Made by a program: the position numbers and the translations under genes. DNA of 64,000 bases, taken from the NCBI RefSeq assembly GCF_020463795.1, contig NZ_CP080025.1, positions 3,159,501 through 3,223,500 of the forward strand. The letters run 5' to 3'. The notes under the pieces are model-generated. The model ran no database searches. It was given only the letters and a program-made list of their open reading frames with translations, and had not been told where the DNA came from. The stretch is from Echinicola marina (lineage in GTDB: Bacteria; Bacteroidota; Bacteroidia; Cytophagales; Cyclobacteriaceae). Shown piece by piece: positions 1 to 9,539 of this stretch; position 1 is the first letter of the stretch; the number at the start of each line of letters is the position of its first letter.

Positions 1-123
1 AGTACAGTAACTTATAGGATGACCGTAAAAACATCCCTGCTTTCAGGAGGAATTGGTGTTTTGGTGATTTTGGTTTCCATAGGTTTTGTTTTTTACCTCA
101 TCAGAAAATTCGGTAGAAGATAG
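1..123 (+). CDS. C-terminal end of a membrane-anchored protein (partial)
   Basis: An open frame enters from the left edge and stops with TAG at 121-123. The visible 40 residues end in one hydrophobic segment (GIGVLVILVSIGFVFYLI) followed by a basic tail (RKFGRR). This is the usual look of a single C-terminal membrane anchor with the positive end in the cytoplasm. The next gene, an ABC ATPase, starts 7 bases after the stop, so the two are probably co-transcribed. In related bacteria such ATPase/permease pairs often follow an anchored protein with a large extracytoplasmic part. The function cannot be read from what is visible. Confidence 0.6.
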   Translation, partial: STVTYRMTVKTSLLSGGIGVLVILVSIGFVFYLIRKFGRR

Positions 124-130
124 CAGGAGT

Positions 131-1099
131 ATGGATAACCAAATCATAAGATTGGAAGGGCTGACCAAATATTATGGCAGTTTCAAAGCCGTAAATGAGT
201 TGGACCTTAGCATCAACAGAGGAGAGATTTTTGGGCTTTTAGGGCCAAATGGAGCGGGAAAGACGACTACTATCCTTATGATGATGGGCTTGACAGACCC
301 TAGTAAGGGTACGGCTTATGTCTGTGGCTTTAATTCTACCAAAGATCCCATATCGGTAAAGCGACTTGTGGGCTATATGCCTGATAGCCTTGGTTTCTAT
401 GATAATATGACGGCCTTGGAAAACCTGATGTATATTGGTGAATTGAATGGGATTCCACGGTCCGAATTGCAGGAGCGTGCCTTGGAGGCAATGGACATGG
501 TAGGGCTTTCCGGTGATACTGTGCATAAAAAGACTGCTGCTTACTCCAGGGGAATGAAACAGCGTCTAGGGTTGGCAGAAGTGCTTATTAAACAGCCTCA
601 AGTCATTGTTTTGGATGAACCCACGTTGGGGATAGATCCAAGCGGTGTAAAGGAGTTTCTAGCGCTTATATTGAAGTTGAGCCGGGAAAAAGGCTTAACG
701 GTACTGCTTTCTTCCCATCATCTTCATCAGGTCCAGCAGGTATGTGATCGAGTAGGTATTTTTGTCGGAGGGGAACTTCTGGTACAAGGCAATATTGATA
801 CCTTATCAAACCGGCTTTTTGCTGAAAAGACCTATGAGGTGCATGTCCGCTTACAAGATGAAGTGGGACATCCCTGGAAGGATGAAGGGGAATTACTTCA
901 ATTGGGTTTTGTCCAAAAAATAGCTGTCAAGGGCGCTCATATTGAGATATCCAGCAGTGCTGACGTGACGCCGGATATTGTCCGCTTTTTTGTAGAAAAA
1001 GGGTATAATGTCACTGGTGTACAGAAGAAGGAATATGGGCTGGAAGATATTTACCAAAAGTATTTTGAGAATAATTTAACGGAGAGCATAGATCAATGA
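131..1099 (+). CDS. ABC transporter ATP-binding protein (ABC-2 export type)
   Basis: Cytoplasmic ATPase subunit of an ABC-2 exporter, 323 residues. Walker A GPNGAGKT is at about residues 38-45, the signature region YSRGMKQRLGLA at 138-149, Walker B VIVLDEP at 158-164, and the switch histidine lies in LLSSHH. The extension after the ATPase domain is common in exporters that pair with a NosY/GldA-like permease. The frame is open back to an ATG at 86, but that start would overlap the previous gene. ATG 131 has AGGAG just upstream at 125-129 and begins at the normal family N-terminus (MDNQIIRLEGL). It overlaps the permease gene by 4 bases (ATGA), so the two are translationally coupled. The substrate is unknown. 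Confidence 0.9.
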   Translation: MDNQIIRLEGLTKYYGSFKAVNELDLSINRGEIFGLLGPNGAGKTTTILMMMGLTDPSKGTAYVCGFNSTKDPISVKRLVGYMPDSLGFYDNMTALENLMYIGELNGIPRSELQERALEAMDMVGLSGDTVHKKTAAYSRGMKQRLGLAEVLIKQPQVIVLDEPTLGIDPSGVKEFLALILKLSREKGLTVLLSSHHLHQVQQVCDRVGIFVGGELLVQGNIDTLSNRLFAEKTYEVHVRLQDEVGHPWKDEGELLQLGFVQKIAVKGAHIEISSSADVTPDIVRFFVEKGYNVTGVQKKEYGLEDIYQKYFENNLTESIDQ

Positions 1100-2100
1100 A
1101 AGCAAATATAAATTCGTTTGAAAGGCTTTTTGCAATAAGCACCGAAAAACCGCCTCATCCTTTTTGGGTAATGGTGAGAAAGGAAGTTGCGGGTCATATT
1201 CGAAGTTGGAGATTCATTGTCTTATTAGTGCTTATTGTGCTTACCTTTTGGGGAGCGAGCACAGTGGCGCTGGGAAATTTAAGGGAGGCAGTATCCCAGA
1301 TAAAAGATGCTGATAAGCTTTTTATATACCTTAAAATCCTAACCACCACCGAGGGGGTATTGCCTCCCTTTCATGTGTTTCTTAATTTTCTGGGCCCTTT
1401 ATTGGGGATCAGCCTTGGTTTTGACGCCATGAATTCAGAACAGCAAAACGGTACATTGACCAGGATTATGGCACAACCGGTATATAGGGACAACCTACTG
1501 ATGTCCAAGTTTGTGAGCTCATTGATCTTGGTTGCAGCCATGCTATTTAGCTTGATTTTATTGATGATTGGCGGGGGAATAATCGTTACAGGTGTTTTTA
1601 TTGAGATGGAAGAAGTGCTAAGGATTATTAGTTTTATGGTGCTTTGTACCATCTATGTTGGGTTTTGGCTTGGTCTTTCCATTTTGTTGTCCATACTTTT
1701 CAAGCAGGCCTCGACATCGGCCTTAACAGCAATTGGTATATGGCTGTTTTTTACGGTCTTTTATCAAATTATCATCAATATAGCTGTGAAGGCTTTTGCA
1801 CCAGAAGTCAATGAAATGTCCCAGATGGATGTACTGCATTTAAATGAACTGATATTGAACCTACTGCGCCTAGCGCCTAGCCAACTTTATACGGATGCTA
1901 CCACCACTTTGTTGATGCCATCGGTGAGAAGTCTTGGTCCAGTTACGATGGAACAGATGGCGGGAGCAATACCTTCTCCACTTCCCTTTAAGGAAAGTTT
2001 GCTGATTGTGTGGCCACAGTTAAGTGGATTGATAGCCGCTACGGTGATGTGTTTTGCCCTGGCCTATTACCTCTTTATGAGAAGGGAAATAAGGACTTAG
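1096..2100 (+). CDS. ABC-2 family transporter permease
   Basis: Integral membrane partner of the preceding ATPase, 334 residues, with about six hydrophobic segments. The first (FIVLLVLIVLTFWGAS) follows a short cytoplasmic N-terminus, and a long extracytoplasmic loop separates it from the next. The segment GPLLGISLGFDAMNSEQQNG, followed by TLTRIMAQPVYRD, is the conserved region of ABC-2 permeases that carry out gliding, multidrug or NosY-like export. The ATG overlaps the ATPase stop by 4 bases. The gene ends the operon; the nearest terminator-like hairpin is about 215 bases downstream. The exported substrate cannot be inferred. Confidence 0.87.
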   Translation: MKANINSFERLFAISTEKPPHPFWVMVRKEVAGHIRSWRFIVLLVLIVLTFWGASTVALGNLREAVSQIKDADKLFIYLKILTTTEGVLPPFHVFLNFLGPLLGISLGFDAMNSEQQNGTLTRIMAQPVYRDNLLMSKFVSSLILVAAMLFSLILLMIGGGIIVTGVFIEMEEVLRIISFMVLCTIYVGFWLGLSILLSILFKQASTSALTAIGIWLFFTVFYQIIINIAVKAFAPEVNEMSQMDVLHLNELILNLLRLAPSQLYTDATTTLLMPSVRSLGPVTMEQMAGAIPSPLPFKESLLIVWPQLSGLIAATVMCFALAYYLFMRREIRT

Positions 2101-2542
2101 TAGGATTTTTGGACAGAGGATAGAGGAAATAAGGGAAGAATAAGCGCTTAAGCGTATTTGTAAGGGATAATACCTCCAATGATTTGTAATTTTCCAGCTT
2201 GCTTTTCAGTATCTTGACTCCTATATCTTGATCTTTTATCAAGTGGTTTTACTAGGTTGATAAGGTTTCGAAAGAAAGTTCGTCATGACGGCTTTCGGTT
2301 AAATGAGATTAATACCACCTGTCCCTGTATTTTGGGGCAGGTTTGTCTTTTTATATGGAGTTGTATTAAAGTTAATTTTTTGTTAATTAATCGATTTAGC
2401 AAATATTATTTAAAGGTTAAGTGTTAGGGTGTTTAATTAATATAAGCCTAAAGAATTCTAGTCGATTTTGAATGATATAGGTTTTACTTTTGGGACGCTA
2501 TAAATAAAGAACCTGCTGCAACAGGCCCTTTAATAGAAAGCA
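2101..2542. other. Long non-coding interval between the ABC operon and the repeat element
   Basis: No plausible gene is seen. The interval is AT-rich and holds a small hairpin (CTTGAT / ATCAAG around 2228-2244) and the terminator-like hairpin listed separately at 2317. The promoter of the following susC gene is probably in its last 150 bases, but no convincing promoter with normal spacing was found. Confidence 0.5.
2317..2352 (+). terminator. Rho-independent terminator-like hairpin after the ABC operon
   Basis: ACCTGTCCC (2317-2325) pairs with GGGGCAGGT (2334-2342), allowing one G-T pair, across an 8-base loop. TTGTCTTTTTAT follows. The distance of over 200 bases from the permease stop is unusual, so it may instead end a small unrecognised transcript. 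Confidence 0.55.
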
Positions 2543-2724
2543 TTGAACCCGAAATATGCATTAGGCTATCTATGCCGCGGCCACAAGTATTAGGATCTGA
2601 AACTACTTTAAAATCAGTTGCTTTGTTTCCCGATAGATCCAGACTGATTTTCTTGCAGTTTCAGCTCTTCCCGTCAGTTGTCGGGCCAGGCTATAACGAT
2701 TCCCAATGCGTAATCTGGATTGAA
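2543..2724. repeat. 182-bp nested inverted-repeat element (MITE- or RNA-like)
   Basis: The ends are imperfect 23-base inverted repeats: 2543-2565 against the reverse complement of 2702-2724 matches at 17 of 23 positions. Inside lies a second inverted pair, 2597-2617 against 2644-2664, matching at 17 of 21 positions, and a small CCCG/CGGG hairpin at 2670-2685. The whole can fold as one long hairpin on either strand. The left end closely resembles the short element at 27626-27681, so it belongs to a dispersed family. It sits just before the susC start at 2759 and is probably in that gene's mRNA leader. No coding frame of note is inside. Confidence 0.7.
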
Positions 2725-2758
2725 TTGTTCGCAATTACCCAACACTTAAATTTTATTT

Positions 2759-5700
2759 ATGCATTCAAAATTACGATTTTCCAGCGCCATCTATGCAACT
2801 GCATTTATGGCTGTATGGACGGGATTAAGTTCTTCTCCATACGATTCAGTCGCCAAGGGTATTGAAAATGAAATCGTCTCAGAAATGGATGATTCATTTT
2901 TGAGTTTAATGTCCGTACGGCAAAGGGTATCAGGCAAAGTTACCGACGAACAAGGTGTTCCACTTCCGGGGGCTACCATTAGGGTGAAAGGAACATCCAA
3001 TGGCACAGTGACAGATATTGATGGTAATTTCTCCATTGAGACAGAGGAAGGCGCCGTTCTACTAATTTCTTATGTGGGCTATGTATCACAATCAGTAGCG
3101 GTGGATGGCCAATCTACTGTCAGCATACAATTAGTACCTGATGCAGCCCAGTTGGAGGAAATGGTGGTAGTAGGTTATGGTACACAAAAACGGTCAGATA
3201 TTACTGGAGCCATTGGATCTGTTAAGGCGGGGGATTTTAACAAGGGAGTAATTGCCAATCCGGTTGATTTGTTGCAAGGCAAAATGGCTGGGGTAAATAT
3301 TTCTTCGACCAGCGGAGAGCCAGGTGCTGCCCAAAACGTGATCATTAGAGGGATTGGTAGTTTGCGTTCAGGAACACAGCCACTATATGTACTTGACGGG
3401 TTTTTGCTGGATAATTCAGACACAGGAATTGCTTCGAATCCACTTAATTTTCTTAATCCAAGTGATATTGAAAGCATAGAAGTGTTGAAGGATGCCAGTG
3501 CTACTGCGCTTTATGGTTCCAGGGCCTCCAACGGTGTGGTTGTCATCACTACCAAAAAAGGTAAATCAGGTGCTACCCAGATGAATTTTTCAGCTTCTAC
3601 AGCATGGTCTTCCATGGCCAAAAAGATCGATGTTTTCGATGCAGATGAGTTTCGCAATCAGGTCGTTGCAGTTGGTGGAGACTTAGAAGATTATGGTGGG
3701 GATACAGATTGGCAGGATGAGTTGAGCCAAGTGGGTTTTTCGAAAAACCTGAATTTTTCGATGAGCGGATCGAATTCCAAGCAGTTTTCCTATTTCACTT
3801 CAGTGGGCTATCAGGACCAGGAAGGTATTCTGAAAAACAGTAACCTAGAGCGTTTTTCTGGTAAATTGAATATGAACCAAAAGGCATTCAATGGGAGGTT
3901 AAATGTGGATTATAACCTGACCGCTTCCCATACGAAGAATTTGCGTCCCAGCATCGGTTCTACCATCAGCGATATGCTTAGCTTGAATCCTACCGTTCCA
4001 ACTTATACGGATGGGGAGCCTACTTTATTAAACACGAATGCCTTGAATCCACTGAAGCGATATGACTTGTACAGTGATGATGCGGCAAATAACCGGATTT
4101 TGGCAGCAATTTCTCCTTCTTTTGAGATATTGGATCGCCTAACCTATAAGCTGAACCTTGGGGTAGATTATTCCAGCACCAATAGGTATCAGCAATACAA
4201 ACCTTATACACAGGTAATCAATGAATCCAATATTTCGGACGGTACATTGGATGTGGGAGTCAATGAAAACACCAATAAACTGGTGGAGAATACCCTGACC
4301 TATAACTGGAACAATTATCAGCACAATCTAACAGTACTGGCGGGACATTCCTATCAGACATTTTTGGACGAATATAGGCTGACATCCGCAAAGGGCTTTG
4401 CCGATAATAATATAGAACCTCGTTACCAAGATCACAATAGTACCAGTGAGTATCCCACCACGGTAAGTTCATCAGCTGTCAAAAATGAATTGCAATCGTT
4501 CTTTGGTAGGGTGAACTATACCTTTGACGACAAGTACCTCTTTACTGGTACATTCCGTGCGGATGGATCATCCAAGTTTGGTAAGAATAATAAGTACGGT
4601 TATTTCCCTTCCTTTGCTTTGGGCTGGAATGTGACCAAGGAGGATTTTATGGGGAATGCTGTCTTTGATAATTTAAAGCTACGTGCGAGTTGGGGACAAA
4701 CAGGTAATCAAGAAATCCCTTCCAAGATCACACAGGCCAGTTATGCTGAAGATCGACTATCGAGTGGATCGGGCAGTTTGAACACTTATCCTATCGATAC
4801 CGATGCGACCTCCTTGGATGGTTATCCTTATGGAATTGTCTTTACAAGGTTGGCCAATCCTGATTTGCAGTGGGAGGTGTCCACCCAAATTGATTTTGGG
4901 ATTGATTTTGCCTTTTTCGATCACCGATTGACAGGTACTTTGGATTATTTCAATAAAGTTTCTTCGAATATATTATTGGAAGTAGTGCCTGCAGACCCTG
5001 TTGAGCCTACTTCTACCTACTGGGACAATATCGAAGACATGAAGATCCACAATAGCGGGATTGAACTGGCTTTGGATTATTCAAGTGATGAGCAAAGGGA
5101 GTTTTCCTATTCAGTAGGCGGTAATGTTACTTTTATCAAAAATGAGGTGAAAGATTCGCCTTATTCGGTCTTGACTACTGGAGCGGCACAAGGGGCCGGT
5201 CAAACTGGTGCGACGATCAATGGTTATATCAACGGCCATCCCATAGGGGCTTTCTATATGCTTGAATTTGATGGGATAGGTGAAGACGGCCTGAATAGAT
5301 TCAAAGATATTAATGAGGATGGTGAGGTATTGGATAACGACCGGGCCGTAGTGGGCAGTGCCATTCCAAAGGTAATCTATGGTGCACATATGAACTTCAA
5401 TTACAAATCTTTTGATTTAGGTTTGAACTTTAATGGCTCAGCAGGTAATAAGGTGTATAACCATACTACCATGTCACTTTTCACCAAAGCGCAATTGGCA
5501 AGGTCAAATAATGCAACAGACTTTTCTGTGCAATATCCTGAAGAATCCTTCAATAATTCCAATACTGTATCCACCCGGTTCTTGGAAAGTGGATCTTATT
5601 TTAGGCTTAACAATGCCACCTTGGGGTATAATTTGAACTCAGCAGCGATTGGTCTGGGAGATGCTTTCCAAAACATCCGTCTATCCATTACCGGCCAAAA

Positions 5701-5845
5701 CTTATTTGTGATTACGGATTATTCCGGTTTTGATCCTGAGGTGAATACCGGATCCACATCGGGAGGAATTCAAACTTTTGGAATTGACCGTTTTACCTAT
5801 CCAAGGGCCAGGACCTATTCAATCAATTTGAATTTGACCTTTTAA
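2759..5845 (+). CDS. SusC/RagA-family TonB-linked outer-membrane transporter
   Basis: Outer-membrane TonB-dependent importer of oligosaccharides or other nutrients, 1028 residues. Domains in order: an N-terminal export signal, a carboxypeptidase-regulatory-like beta-sandwich (from about residue 57, VSGKVTDEQGVPLPGATIRV), a TonB-box/plug start (EEMVVVGYGTQKRSDITGAI), the SusC plug motif with GEPGAAQNVIIRG and LYVLDGF, and a 22-strand barrel ending in INLNLTF with the terminal Phe of outer-membrane proteins. The ATG at 2759 begins an unusual signal region (MHSKLRFSSAIYATAF), but no better start is seen. The SusD partner starts 32 bases downstream. No degradative enzyme or dedicated regulator is linked, so the substrate is unknown. 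Confidence 0.9.
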   Translation: MHSKLRFSSAIYATAFMAVWTGLSSSPYDSVAKGIENEIVSEMDDSFLSLMSVRQRVSGKVTDEQGVPLPGATIRVKGTSNGTVTDIDGNFSIETEEGAVLLISYVGYVSQSVAVDGQSTVSIQLVPDAAQLEEMVVVGYGTQKRSDITGAIGSVKAGDFNKGVIANPVDLLQGKMAGVNISSTSGEPGAAQNVIIRGIGSLRSGTQPLYVLDGFLLDNSDTGIASNPLNFLNPSDIESIEVLKDASATALYGSRASNGVVVITTKKGKSGATQMNFSASTAWSSMAKKIDVFDADEFRNQVVAVGGDLEDYGGDTDWQDELSQVGFSKNLNFSMSGSNSKQFSYFTSVGYQDQEGILKNSNLERFSGKLNMNQKAFNGRLNVDYNLTASHTKNLRPSIGSTISDMLSLNPTVPTYTDGEPTLLNTNALNPLKRYDLYSDDAANNRILAAISPSFEILDRLTYKLNLGVDYSSTNRYQQYKPYTQVINESNISDGTLDVGVNENTNKLVENTLTYNWNNYQHNLTVLAGHSYQTFLDEYRLTSAKGFADNNIEPRYQDHNSTSEYPTTVSSSAVKNELQSFFGRVNYTFDDKYLFTGTFRADGSSKFGKNNKYGYFPSFALGWNVTKEDFMGNAVFDNLKLRASWGQTGNQEIPSKITQASYAEDRLSSGSGSLNTYPIDTDATSLDGYPYGIVFTRLANPDLQWEVSTQIDFGIDFAFFDHRLTGTLDYFNKVSSNILLEVVPADPVEPTSTYWDNIEDMKIHNSGIELALDYSSDEQREFSYSVGGNVTFIKNEVKDSPYSVLTTGAAQGAGQTGATINGYINGHPIGAFYMLEFDGIGEDGLNRFKDINEDGEVLDNDRAVVGSAIPKVIYGAHMNFNYKSFDLGLNFNGSAGNKVYNHTTMSLFTKAQLARSNNATDFSVQYPEESFNNSNTVSTRFLESGSYFRLNNATLGYNLNSAAIGLGDAFQNIRLSITGQNLFVITDYSGFDPEVNTGSTSGGIQTFGIDRFTYPRARTYSINLNLTF

Positions 5846-5877
5846 AAGAAATTTCATGATTGATAAATCATATTAAA

Positions 5878-7623
5878 ATGAAAAATAAGAGATTAAATAC
5901 CCTACTCCCTATAGTTGCGTTTTTATTCGCATTTCTAAGTTGTACTACATTGGATGAAGAAGTACTGGATGAATCCTTAACAGGAACAGGCCAAGCCGAA
6001 GTGGTAAGTGGCTCTATTGCTCCAGTATATGGATTGCTCCGTCAGGTATGGATGCACACTGTTAACTTTGGACTACAGGAAGTGGCTTCTGATGAAGGGA
6101 TTCTTCCTTACCGTGGAGGTACTGATTGGTTTGATGGAGGTAAGTTCATTGCTGTCCACCAGCACTTGATGACACCTACAAACGGTTTGGTCGGGGATGC
6201 TTGGAATTATATTACCATGACTTTGTCAAGGGCGGTTTTGGCAGAAGAAAGATTACGCTTGGAAGTTGATATGGGAAATACAGCTGCACAAGATGCTCTG
6301 TACGAAATGACTGCGATGAAGGCCTATTTGAACATGTTGGCACTGGATAATTGGGGGCTTGTTTTCAAGAAAGATAATTCTGATGAAATATCTGAAATTT
6401 TGAGAGGACAGGAAGCAATTGAATACTTAGAGGGTGAGTTCTTATCGGTCGTTGATGTGATCAATAGTGACAAAGGCCCAGGAAGAATGAATAAATATGC
6501 TGTAGAGGCATTGTTGGCCCGCCTGTATTTGAATGCTGCCGTTTACCGGGATCCTTATGGTACACCTGATTTTAGGACGGAAGATATGGATAAAGTAATC
6601 CAATACACCAGTGATATCATTGAAGGTCCCTATTCATTGTCTCCTGAGTATTTTGAACTGTTCAATGATGACAATAACACCAATCCTGAAATTATCTTTT
6701 CCTTGGATCAGAGAGGGGTGCTTCAGACAGAGCATAGCCGATGGGCCTATTGGTCCATTTCGGGAGACCAGATTCCAAGACCGGAATTTCCAAGTACGCG
6801 TGGTACTGATGCCGTGGCAGCTACCCCGGATTTTTACCAGACTTGGGTAGATGCTTATGGAGATGTGGACCCTGCTGAGGCGGATGCTCGTTTCTTTCAA
6901 GAAAACACCATTATTCCAGAAGAATTGAAGGACCTTACTGGTGTCAATCCGACTAATGATGCAGACCACTATTATTGTGTAGAAGCCACGGAATTTGAAA
7001 TCAATAGAGGAATTCTGCGTAATGTGATTTGGGGGCCAAGAAAGGATGAGAGTGGAAATATCATGACCTGTGAGGATGGAAAGGTGAGGATTTATCCAGT
7101 GATCAACAGAAGAAGCAGTGGAGCGGATATCCGTTATGTGGATCACACCTTGAAGGTGGATTTTAGCAATGAAGGTAGCTTACATAATGCAGGGTATCGC
7201 TTCTCAAAATATCAGTTTAGTCATACAGCCAACAATTGTTGTAGCAATAGCAGTGTGGATTTGGTGTTGATCCGTCTGGGAGAAATTTACCTGATGCGGG
7301 CAGAGGCCAAGTTGAGAAAAGGGGATAATGCAGGTGCTTTGGCAGATATCAATGCTTTAAGGACTTCCAGAAATGCCCGTCCAGCACAGACACCAGCAGC
7401 TTTGGAAGCCATTGACTTGGATATCTTATTTAGAGAGTCTGGATTTGAATTGTACTGGGAAGGTTTCAGAAGAAACTACCAAATAAGATTTGGTAAATAT
7501 GAGGACAGTTGGACAGAAAAGACCGATGCTGATGTGAAGAAGAGATTGTTCCCCATACCTCAAAGGGCTATAGACGGGGCCTCCAGTGAAGCAGGGTTCT
7601 TAACGCAAAACCAAGGATATTAA
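5878..7623 (+). CDS. SusD/RagB-family surface lipoprotein
   Basis: Substrate-capturing lid protein of the preceding SusC, 581 residues. The lipobox FLSC places the lipidated Cys at residue 22. The SusD fold is supported by the TPR-like N-terminal half (MKAYLNMLALDNWG), the RLGEIYLMRAEA motif and the C-terminal RGN-type region (ESGFELYWEGFRRNYQIRFG, then FPIPQRAID). An upstream TTG at 5860 keeps the frame open, but ATG 5878 gives the normal lipoprotein signal and is preferred. A strong hairpin terminator follows at 7649. The next genes run in the opposite direction. Confidence 0.9.
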   Translation: MKNKRLNTLLPIVAFLFAFLSCTTLDEEVLDESLTGTGQAEVVSGSIAPVYGLLRQVWMHTVNFGLQEVASDEGILPYRGGTDWFDGGKFIAVHQHLMTPTNGLVGDAWNYITMTLSRAVLAEERLRLEVDMGNTAAQDALYEMTAMKAYLNMLALDNWGLVFKKDNSDEISEILRGQEAIEYLEGEFLSVVDVINSDKGPGRMNKYAVEALLARLYLNAAVYRDPYGTPDFRTEDMDKVIQYTSDIIEGPYSLSPEYFELFNDDNNTNPEIIFSLDQRGVLQTEHSRWAYWSISGDQIPRPEFPSTRGTDAVAATPDFYQTWVDAYGDVDPAEADARFFQENTIIPEELKDLTGVNPTNDADHYYCVEATEFEINRGILRNVIWGPRKDESGNIMTCEDGKVRIYPVINRRSSGADIRYVDHTLKVDFSNEGSLHNAGYRFSKYQFSHTANNCCSNSSVDLVLIRLGEIYLMRAEAKLRKGDNAGALADINALRTSRNARPAQTPAALEAIDLDILFRESGFELYWEGFRRNYQIRFGKYEDSWTEKTDADVKKRLFPIPQRAIDGASSEAGFLTQNQGY

Positions 7624-7648
7624 TTAAACCTATCAACCTATACCATAA

Positions 7649-7678
7649 AGCCGATGAGATTTTTCATCGGCTTTTTTA
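7649..7678. terminator. Terminator between convergent SusD and phosphoesterase genes
   Basis: AGCCGATGA (7649-7657) pairs perfectly with TCATCGGCT (7664-7672) across a 6-base loop, and TTTTT follows on the plus strand. The T-run on the minus side is weak, so it mainly ends the susC/D transcript and may also stop the convergent one. Confidence 0.85.
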
Positions 7679-7688
7679 GGTTTTAAGA

Positions 7689-9521
7689 TTAGTTTTCTAT
7701 CCTTTTTATATCATGCTGCTTCAGATCAATGAAAAAATGGTCCGAAGGTAGTGAGTCGAAAAGCTTACCGAAGATCACAAAAAACTGGGAGAGCTTATTG
7801 TTGAGGCTTTTATGGTCATTATAGGCTTTGTTGCTGAGCAATGGAATGAATTCATTATAAAAACTTAACCTATCAGCTGAAATCAATTTTTTACCCAGTT
7901 CATCACCATTTTTCAACAGGTAAAAATCATCGATTATTGTTTGGTGGGATATTGTTGGATTAGGATCGTTTTTTAACGTTTTGACTTTTTCAAGGAGGAA
8001 AGTTTCAGCTTCATTTTCCTGCATTGTAGCCCAATGGTTTAATTCTGCTGGACTCAGATTTTGTAGTATCAGGGCCAGGTCTTCAGGCCAATCAGCAGGA
8101 ATGAACCTTGATTTGGTCAGACCTTTGAGGTGTTTTTGAGTATAATCCAGGTAATTCTTAGCGGCCAAGATAGTACTGTCCCAGATGCCAGGGTCTTTTT
8201 GGCTCATGAGCCAACGATGTTCCATCCGGTAGAGTTCAAAGAATTCATCCATGCGCTTAACGGTGGTGAGCGGGATGGTTTTTATTTCAAAGATGGAGGG
8301 ACTGGGAATGCTTAAGGTCTTATAGGCTGGTGGAAAAGCAGCCAAAGAGGGGACTTGTACATTATATAAAACATTGGCACCGGTGGAATCATGATAAACT
8401 CCCGTATCGTTGATGTGCATATGTCCAGCAAAGTGGATTTTTATGCCTGTCTTGGCGTAAAGACGGGTAGTGACCTGGGAAGGTACTCTGGCGAGCTGAA
8501 ACTTATCTGCTCCAAAAAGCGACTCCATGTCATCTGAAGCCCCATCGTGAAACTCCACTAAAGGGTAATGACTAAAGGAAATCAGTGTTTTTTTTCTTCT
8601 TTCAGCTTCTTTGGCTACTTTCTGAATCCATTCCAGCTGGTGCTTTTTGTGAATGGCTGCTTGGTTAAAGCCAATGGAAGAACCTTTCCAATTATTTTGG
8701 GAATGGGTGTAGACATTACCGTCCAAAGCCAATAGCCAAATGCCTTCTATGGGTTCTACGACATAGCTGGCATCTGGAAGTGTGTGTGTGGAATCGGCTG
8801 TGGCATAAAGACGGTTTTCCAGGCTTGAGCTTTCTTTTGCCTCTTTGAAATTATACTTGTCAACTGCCAGCTCTTGAAATGGATGGGCCCAAAACAGGTC
8901 CTTTTCATTGGGGTAAAAGCCAAATTCTCCCAAACTTCCTGTAATATCCTCATAGCCCCAATAATTGATTTTTTCGGTAATAGCCGTTTGTTTGGATTGG
9001 TAAAATTCTGTTTTTCCTGCGATGGCCTGTTCGGCTCCGCTAGTACCAAGAAAATCTTTTTTACCGGCAGTGCCCCCAAATGGTTTTACTGGATCATGAT
9101 TGCCAGTAGTGAGAAAGAACCGCATGCCTGCATCCTTTGTATAATGAACCAAGATCTTCTTTAATGCCAATACGTTCATAGGTTGGCCATCATCGGTAAA
9201 GTCACCGGGCAAGACGACCAGTTTAATGCCTTTCTCTCTGAGGTCCTCCAAAGCACTGATGAAGGCAAAATAATTTTCATTGAAAAGCCGAGTGGAGTTC
9301 AACTGGCTTTTCATTGTCCTTATGGTTGCCCATTTACCAGTTACGGGATTAAAGACTCCCTTAAATGCTTTTGAGTCAAGATCTGCATATACATCTTGTA
9401 AATGGATATCCGATAAGAAAGCGATTTCAGGATTTACAGATTGGGCAAATAAAGCGGCATTGGTGTTTACTAATGCCAATGCCGCTCCAATAATGATGGA
9501 TAATACCGGTTTTTTATTCAA
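7689..9521 (-). CDS. Secreted calcineurin-like metallophosphoesterase
   Basis: Exported phosphoesterase of 610 residues. A hydrophobic signal segment (LSIIIGAALALVNTNAALFAQ) precedes the catalytic domain. All metal-binding motifs are present in order: SDIHLQD, PGDFTDDG, TGNHDP, SFSHYPL and AGHMHIND. The C-terminal third has no recognised motif. The gene follows the PLC-like gene by 18 bases and in the same reading frame, with no ATG between the PLC stop and the signal peptide. Translation must therefore begin at TTG 9521 or another rare codon. Within the phytase locus it probably removes phosphate from phosphomono- or diesters released by the neighbouring enzymes. The exact substrate is inferred, not seen. 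Confidence 0.85.
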   Translation of the reverse strand: MNKKPVLSIIIGAALALVNTNAALFAQSVNPEIAFLSDIHLQDVYADLDSKAFKGVFNPVTGKWATIRTMKSQLNSTRLFNENYFAFISALEDLREKGIKLVVLPGDFTDDGQPMNVLALKKILVHYTKDAGMRFFLTTGNHDPVKPFGGTAGKKDFLGTSGAEQAIAGKTEFYQSKQTAITEKINYWGYEDITGSLGEFGFYPNEKDLFWAHPFQELAVDKYNFKEAKESSSLENRLYATADSTHTLPDASYVVEPIEGIWLLALDGNVYTHSQNNWKGSSIGFNQAAIHKKHQLEWIQKVAKEAERRKKTLISFSHYPLVEFHDGASDDMESLFGADKFQLARVPSQVTTRLYAKTGIKIHFAGHMHINDTGVYHDSTGANVLYNVQVPSLAAFPPAYKTLSIPSPSIFEIKTIPLTTVKRMDEFFELYRMEHRWLMSQKDPGIWDSTILAAKNYLDYTQKHLKGLTKSRFIPADWPEDLALILQNLSPAELNHWATMQENEAETFLLEKVKTLKNDPNPTISHQTIIDDFYLLKNGDELGKKLISADRLSFYNEFIPLLSNKAYNDHKSLNNKLSQFFVIFGKLFDSLPSDHFFIDLKQHDIKRIEN

Positions 9522-9539
9522 ATCAGCAAGGGTGTTTTG

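Noticed and set aside
2467-2492. TTTG (2467-2470) and TACTTTTG (2485-2492) as a Bacteroidota -33/-7 promoter for the first susC
   Set aside because: The -7 match is exact, but the spacer is only 14 bases, clearly shorter than the usual range, so it is not listed as a promoter.
2572-2865. 97-residue open frame over the repeat and the susC start
   Set aside because: It lies on the inverted-repeat element and overlaps susC in another frame; no protein-like features.
6634-7146. 170-residue antisense open frame inside the first susD
   Set aside because: It lies wholly within a well-supported SusD gene and has no family motif; chance antisense frame.
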